Origin: Clostridia bacterium
Lineage (GTDB): Bacteria; Bacillota_A; Clostridia; Christensenellales; Aristaeellaceae
Reading direction: 5' to 3'
Assembly: GCA_017464225.1 (NCBI GenBank)
Contig: JAFUDW010000107.1
Location: forward strand, 1-43,015
Length of the DNA: 43,015 bases
The first letter of the stretch is position 1, and each line of letters opens with the position of its first letter. A program made the position numbers and the translations under genes. Of this stretch, positions 42,883 to 43,015 are shown one piece after another. The notes beneath the pieces were generated by a model. It was not told the origin of the DNA. It worked only from the letters and a program-made list of their open reading frames with translations, and searched no databases.

Positions 42883-43015
42883 GGAATGTTAAGGGGCGCT
42901 GCCCCTTAAAAACCCTGCTGGGGTGCAAGTTGCACCCCAGACCCCGCCGGTTGCGGATGCAGCTTGCGTACTCTTTCCAGCAATTTCTCGCAGTTGATTA
43001 GAATGGCTTGACATA
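42883..43015 (-). repeat. Intergenic hairpin repeat, copy 4 (inverted, runs out of window)
   Basis: Read on the minus strand, this segment repeats the right module of copy 3: AATCAACTGCGAGAAATTGCT, then GCATCCGCAACCGGCGGG, then CAGCAGGGTTTTT and the hairpin TTAAGGGGC/GCCCCTTAA (42889-42909), ending in AACATTCC. Between them a perfect 10-bp hairpin CTGGGGTGCA/TGCACCCCAG (42918-42940) replaces the longer hairpin block of copy 3. The plus-strand string GCGTACTCTTTCCA is shared with copy 2, so modules are mixed. Confidence 0.88.

Noticed and set aside
40931..42928. 665-codon antisense frame across the surface protein gene
   Set aside because: It is Gly/His/Gln-rich without domain features and begins inside a repeat copy.

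Overview
The window (43,015 bases, GC-rich by eye) looks like the chromosome of a gut-type Bacillota, probably a Clostridia member near Oscillospirales or Christensenellales. This is inferred from strong GGAGG ribosome binding sites, canonical TTGACA/TATAAT promoters with 17-base spacers, an LTA-synthase-type enzyme, GerMN lipoproteins, a DUF6062 protein, a lysine riboswitch and a heterodimeric ABC exporter. No rRNA, tRNA, CRISPR array, transposase or prophage module was seen. The window begins and ends inside copies of a dispersed intergenic repeat.

Layout. 1-293: tail of a repeat copy. 294-3185 (-): diacylglycerol kinase and LTA-synthase-like transferase, a plausible DAG-recycling pair. 3322-4710 (+): M18 aminopeptidase. 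4823-6929 (-): ECF sigma factor, membrane anti-sigma-like protein and Ham1-like NTP pyrophosphatase, translationally coupled. 7143-8324 (+): Fe-S aldo/keto reductase. 8561-11518 (-): MATE exporter and a secreted thioredoxin-fold protein lacking the resolving cysteine. 11625-16520 (+): mini zinc-ribbon, TauE/SafE permease, miaA and lacZ. 16560-17578 (-): azlCD. 17674-21582 (-): secreted CHAP hydrolase, a GMP-synthase-like protein with both active sites changed, a GNAT protein and MTA/SAH nucleosidase. 21667-22523 (-): mntP and a small exported protein. 22709-26881 (+): MarR regulator with a heterodimeric ABC exporter. 27471-30719 (-): DUF6062 protein and two GerMN lipoproteins. 30792-36492: LacI-type regulator, divergent from a TRAP transporter and a cytoplasmic sulfatase, with two identical perfect palindromic operators. 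37125-39657 (-): amino-acid ABC transporter behind a lysine riboswitch. 40080-40619 (-): flavodoxin-fold reductase. 40865-42787 (+): large membrane-anchored CARDB/DUF11-like surface protein.

Three things stand out. First, a modular, hairpin-rich intergenic repeat family (1-290, 26889-27470, 36494-37124, 42883-43015) fills the gaps between convergent genes. Several of its helices differ between copies by compensating base changes, and the most complete copy has inverted ends GGGAACGTT/AACGTTCCC. Second, the protein at 19226-20677 is collinear with GuaA but has lost the glutaminase Cys and His and carries an altered PP-loop (TGGLNS), so it is probably not a GMP synthase. Third, the regulatory logic can be read directly at two transport loci: a lysine riboswitch with mutually exclusive anti-terminator and terminator, and a TRAP/sulfatase operon with a LacI-type operator inside the promoter spacer.
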